Shown: one piece after another, positions 60,274 to 64,000 of the stretch
How positions within the stretch are numbered: position 1 is the stretch's first letter
Layout: each line of letters begins with the position of its first letter
Source of the DNA: Salminus brasiliensis
Taxonomy: Eukaryota; Chordata; Actinopteri; Characiformes; Bryconidae
DNA length: 64,000 bases
Direction of reading: 5' to 3'
Assembly: GCF_030463535.1 (NCBI RefSeq)
Contig: NC_132898.1
Span: 25,560,662 to 25,624,661, forward strand
Program-made: the position numbers and the translations under genes
Notes under the pieces: model-generated
What the model was told of the DNA's origin: nothing
The model's database searches: none
What the model saw: the letters and a program-made list of their open reading frames with translations, nothing else

Positions 60274-60754
60274 GAAATCGGAAACTCAATGTTAGCAATA
60301 TGAAGAACATTTTAATCAGACAAAAAACATTTAAGTACCCAAATGGCTCTTGTTAACTACAGGTCTATAAAGAATCTCATCAATTGCTAATTAAAACAGG
60401 GCAGGTTGTGAACGGTAATGAATGATCAATGTTAATGTTGGCTTGATTACACAACATAAAACGCTACACCCAATCTAGCTGAACAGTGTGACCTTTTGAT
60501 GAGTCAATTTAACAGGTAATAAAACTGACAAAGCCGAGGTGTGTAGGACAGTAGTACAGTAAGATGAATAGAAGTTTTTCCAGCTAGTCCAAGCTAACAT
60601 CAGTAGGTTTAGCATGGTGAACAGGGGCTGCTATTAGTCTACTTTACATGCAAAATTTAACTCATTACCTGCTTCATGTACAGTACTATATCAGAGCATT
60701 GCAATATGATCCTAAACCTAGAAGTGGAGCACTAGCACTTTCTCAAACCATGAC

Positions 60755-61220
60755 TTACACTATATGGAAAAAAAGTATTGGGACACCTCATTTATCACTG
60801 ATTTCTCTGATATTAAAAAAAGAGATTGTGCTGCTTTTGTTGTAGTAACTCTACTATCTCCACTGTCCATGGAAGAAAGCATTATACTACATTCTTGAGC
60901 ATAGCTATAAGGATTTGATTGCATTCAGTGACGAGCCTTAGTGTGGTCAGGATGTTGGATGATCACCACCCTACCTCATCCTCAACTCCCAGTATTGGAT
61001 GTAGCACCATCAGTCCAGTGAATACAGTTCCAGTAGGAGGCTTTATAGCCCTCTAGCCCACGCCTGGCATTAGGCCTGGTGATTCATATTTATCTGCTCC
61101 AGAAGTTCCTATTATATTGGCAAAACTTCTCTATAGCTGTCAACCAGCAAAGGGTGCAACTTGAAGTAGCTGGATGCATTCATTAGAAGGGGTGTCCACA
61201 AACATTTGGACATATCGTGT
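60755..61220. mobile_element. Short DNA-element family A, copy 8
   Basis: From 'actatatggaaaaaaagtat' to 'ggtgtccacaaacatttgga', about 465 bases; the ends are imperfect inverted repeats and internal landmarks match copy 4 in the same order. Confidence 0.75.
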
Positions 61221-61907
61221 AAAAACTAAGCTAGTATAACACATTTCAGTTCTAACCAGGTTGGAGCTCCACCTATTTTATAGCTCCACTCTATATTATA
61301 GGTATGCAAATACAGGCCGTAGCCCATCTGTTGCGGCACAATCTATCAACCCCCATCTTCCTTAGTCATCCCTGGTCAGTTTCTGACCTGCAGGACCATT
61401 AGGTGGTGGACCATTCTCAGCACATCTGTGATAAAGACCTGTTAGTGTTCCTGGTGGCACTGGTTCCAGTCGAGAGCCGTTCTGTGGTCAGAAACCGATC
61501 TCTATCCAGCAATGTGGAGCTACAAAGGAGGGATTTCTAATAAAGTGGCCAGTAAACATACGTGGTTGTTTGCCACTGTGGATTCATTACTGCAGATGGC
61601 ACGCACAGCCGTGTGTTCGCTGTTCAGGTTAATGTAAACAGCTGTTAAACTCTTTCCAATAAAAGCCGTGTGCATGCCAGCGTTTATATTTGACTGCTGG
61701 TTCTGGTTTGAGAGTGAAATGCATTTGAGGAGTTAATTGAAGTGGCGGTAATTGGGTGGGATTTATTGTGTGGGGAAAGCAGCTGGGATTTAGCCAGGGC
61801 CCATGCATTTTCACCAGCTCATTACAGTAACGGGGAGAGCAACAGGCCAAACGTTATTATCCATTGGCTCCCAGATGGGACAGTCAGAGGAGCTTCTATA
61901 CTTGTAT

Positions 61908-62343
61908 ACTATATGTTCAAATGTTTGTGGACACCCCTTCTAATGAATGCATTCAGCTACTTTAGGTTGCCCCCATTGATGACACAGATGTGCAAATGTA
62001 TTGTGTGGGGAAAGTTTGAACCTATTGACCACATGCCTAAAGTCAGAGTATAAAGCCCCCCAACACAGTGCTGGGGTACAGTGGGACTGTTTTCTCTGGA
62101 ATGATGGTTGGTTCTCCAAATCAATACTTAAGGGATTGGGGAGTTGGGGATTTGGGGATGAGGTGGGGTAGGGTGGTAATCATTCAACATACTGGCCTCA
62201 CTAACGCTCTTGCTGCTCAATGCAATCAAATTCTTACAGCAATGCTCCAAAATCTTGTAGAAGGTCTTCCCTGGACTTTCCTGGACAGTTACTCCAGTGT
62301 AGGTGAGAGTAGGTGTCCCAATACTTTTGTCCATATAGTATAT
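61908..62343. mobile_element. Short DNA-element family A, copy 9
   Basis: Opposite orientation to copy 8: from 'tatatgttcaaatgtttgtg' to 'caatacttttgtccatatag', about 435 bases. It is only 690 bases from copy 8, giving a head-to-head pair. Confidence 0.75.
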
Positions 62344-62462
62344 CTCATAAAAGCATGTTTTTTTGTTGTTCTTCTTAATATGGGTATAATGAAATGCACG
62401 TTTTGGCCACACCCACTTCTGGTTCACTTCCAGATACAGAGTGGCCCTATAATACATGCATA

Positions 62463-62500
<38 letters not shown>

Positions 62501-63535
62501 TTTATCCCTTATAATTGGGTTGGGGTTCTTGCATGTGAACATGCGTGTATTTGCATATGTGCCTGCATGTGTGTGTGTGTGTGTGAGTGTGTGTGTGTGT
62601 TTGTGTGAGAAACTCCCATGCAAATATCTTTCCTGTGTGTGAGTAATAGGTTTAGTGTACTGCTTTGATCTGAGAGAATGAATGACACAGATTAAGCTGT
62701 CAGACTGGCCACTGCTGATAGAGTCCAGATGAGGCGCTGTGACAGGCCGCTGCCCCTGTGGAAAACGCAGGCAGACTGCCAAGGAAATGCAGTTTCAGCT
62801 TGTGTGTGTGTGAGAGTGTGTGTTTATTTTCAGTACCTTTGTGTAATGTGCATGCCTTTTGGTTCACATGGTACCTCGTTTGGAGGTTATGTGCATGCAT
62901 GTGTGCATGCTAGGCAGTGTATTAGTAATCCCTACATTTATATAGGGCCACTTGGCGTGTCTGTGGGGATGGTTGGTTGCATGTGTGTTTGCACTTGAGA
63001 CAATATTCATAAACACTCACACATGTGCTCGCTCACAAAATCCATTCAACTTCAACCCGATTAGCTTTTAAGAAGCCAGAATTGGGAGGAATGTTTTGAT
63101 TCAATGGGCACTGGCAGCGTTCTTCAGTGCTCAATTACACAAGAACCGATCATCTACAGCTTGCTAAAGCTACAGTCACGCACACGGATGCGTTTACACA
63201 GTCTCAGTACTGATTTAGGTAATATCGAGTAGGCTGGATGTAGTATACTGTGCTGAAATGTGGCACAGCTCAGCATCACCACTTTTGAAGGGGTTTTAAA
63301 GGAAGTTTCACCACGAAGACCAGAGATTTACCAGTGTTAATCATGTTGAAATACATTTATCTTATCAAGTAACTTAATACTAGACATTGACAAAATCCTG
63401 GGCTTACACATAGGGCCCAGCCCATTCTCTTCCTCTATATTTGACTAACCCACTACATCGCAAGCTCTATCAGGTGCAGTGCTCCCTCTGTATGTTGCTC
63501 TGGCTGTTCTGATCCCTGAACACTTTTTTAAAATT
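62344..63535. other. Non-coding with GT microsatellites
   Basis: GT runs at about 62464-62498 and 62568-62602, plus scattered GTGT at 62800-62825. No exon recognised. Confidence 0.6.
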
Positions 63536-63726
63536 TCTAATTTTACCCCATTTTCTACCCAATTTGGAAGGCCATTTACCCAATCCCCATTTATCTGATG
63601 GGGATTTACACAAATAGGGATTGGGCAATTGGCCCCAATCCCCCTATCACTAGCAATGCCCCAACCCAGGAGAGTGAATAGTAGCGCATGTCTCCTCCGA
63701 CACGTGAAGCTAGCCACTGCCACTCC
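63536..63726 (-). mobile_element. Family D SINE fragment (minus strand)
   Basis: Reverse-complement of the SINE 3' half: 'tttacccaatccccatttat', 'tatcactagcaatgcccc' and 'tgtctcctccgacacgtg'. Related to the fragment at 28345-28500. Confidence 0.55.
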
Positions 63727-64000
63727 CTCTTTTCAAGGTTCTTATTCACTGTATATGTGTAAATACCTATATGAAATTACAACAGGGGCATCATCAGCCA
63801 CAATTTACTGGAGCACATGCTCCAGGAATATGGGGCACATGCTGAGCAGGACAAATTCGCTGTAGGCACCATAATGCCCCCATCATTCTTTCCAAAACTC
63901 AGCTGACAAGGTTATGAAAGCTTATGGCTGTATGATTTAGTTATAGAAACTTAACCACGTAACCAACCAAAAATACAAAGCTATTAGACCACCAAAACAA
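63727..64000. other. Right edge, no gene seen
   Basis: Nothing recognisable in the last 270 bases. Confidence 0.5.

Overview
The window is vertebrate nuclear DNA, almost certainly from a teleost fish: short, phase-consistent exons with GT-AG boundaries, long microsatellites, tRNA-derived SINEs and many Tc1-like and MITE-like elements. The most abundant short repeat resembles elements I recall from otophysan fish (characins, catfish); that placement is a weak inference. No bacterial or viral operon, CRISPR array or canonical tRNA gene was seen.

Five protein-coding genes can be reconstructed exon by exon. (1) 483-4314, minus: 5' coding part of zbtb40 (BTB domain onward; the zinc fingers lie off the left edge). 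(2) 7390-21301, minus: complete usp48, 27 coding exons, about 1051 codons, a ubiquitin hydrolase with Cys and His boxes and a C-terminal ubiquitin-like domain. (3) 24397-30601, plus: complete ldlrad2, 5 exons, 383 codons, a CUB-like domain, an LDLa module and a transmembrane segment. (4) 37577-40377, plus: complete chchd4 (MIA40), 3 exons, 153 codons. (5) 44804-56648, minus: complete netrin-4-like gene, 10 exons, 621 codons. As I recall, zbtb40, usp48 and ldlrad2 also sit near each other on human 1p36. usp48 and ldlrad2 are divergent neighbours about 3 kb apart. The genes do not form a shared pathway: transcription factor, deubiquitinase, orphan membrane protein, mitochondrial import oxidoreductase and extracellular matrix protein.

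The rest is repeats. There are three Tc1/mariner elements: an apparently intact one (34136-35751) with an uninterrupted transposase and 214-bp IR/DR ends; a decayed one with DD37E spacing (about 12163-13656, usp48 intron 15); and an internally deleted one with about 265-bp inverted ends (49792-50671, ntn4-like intron 4). There are also about nine copies of one short DNA-element family, four copies of a second, two SINE families (one copy split by a later insertion), a 66-bp minisatellite, a local duplication and several hairpin elements. From 56649 to 64000 I see no gene, only repeats.

I do not see a new multi-gene system. The most interesting items are the intact transposon, the DD37E element, the deletion derivative next to a netrin exon, and splice sites built from microsatellites.
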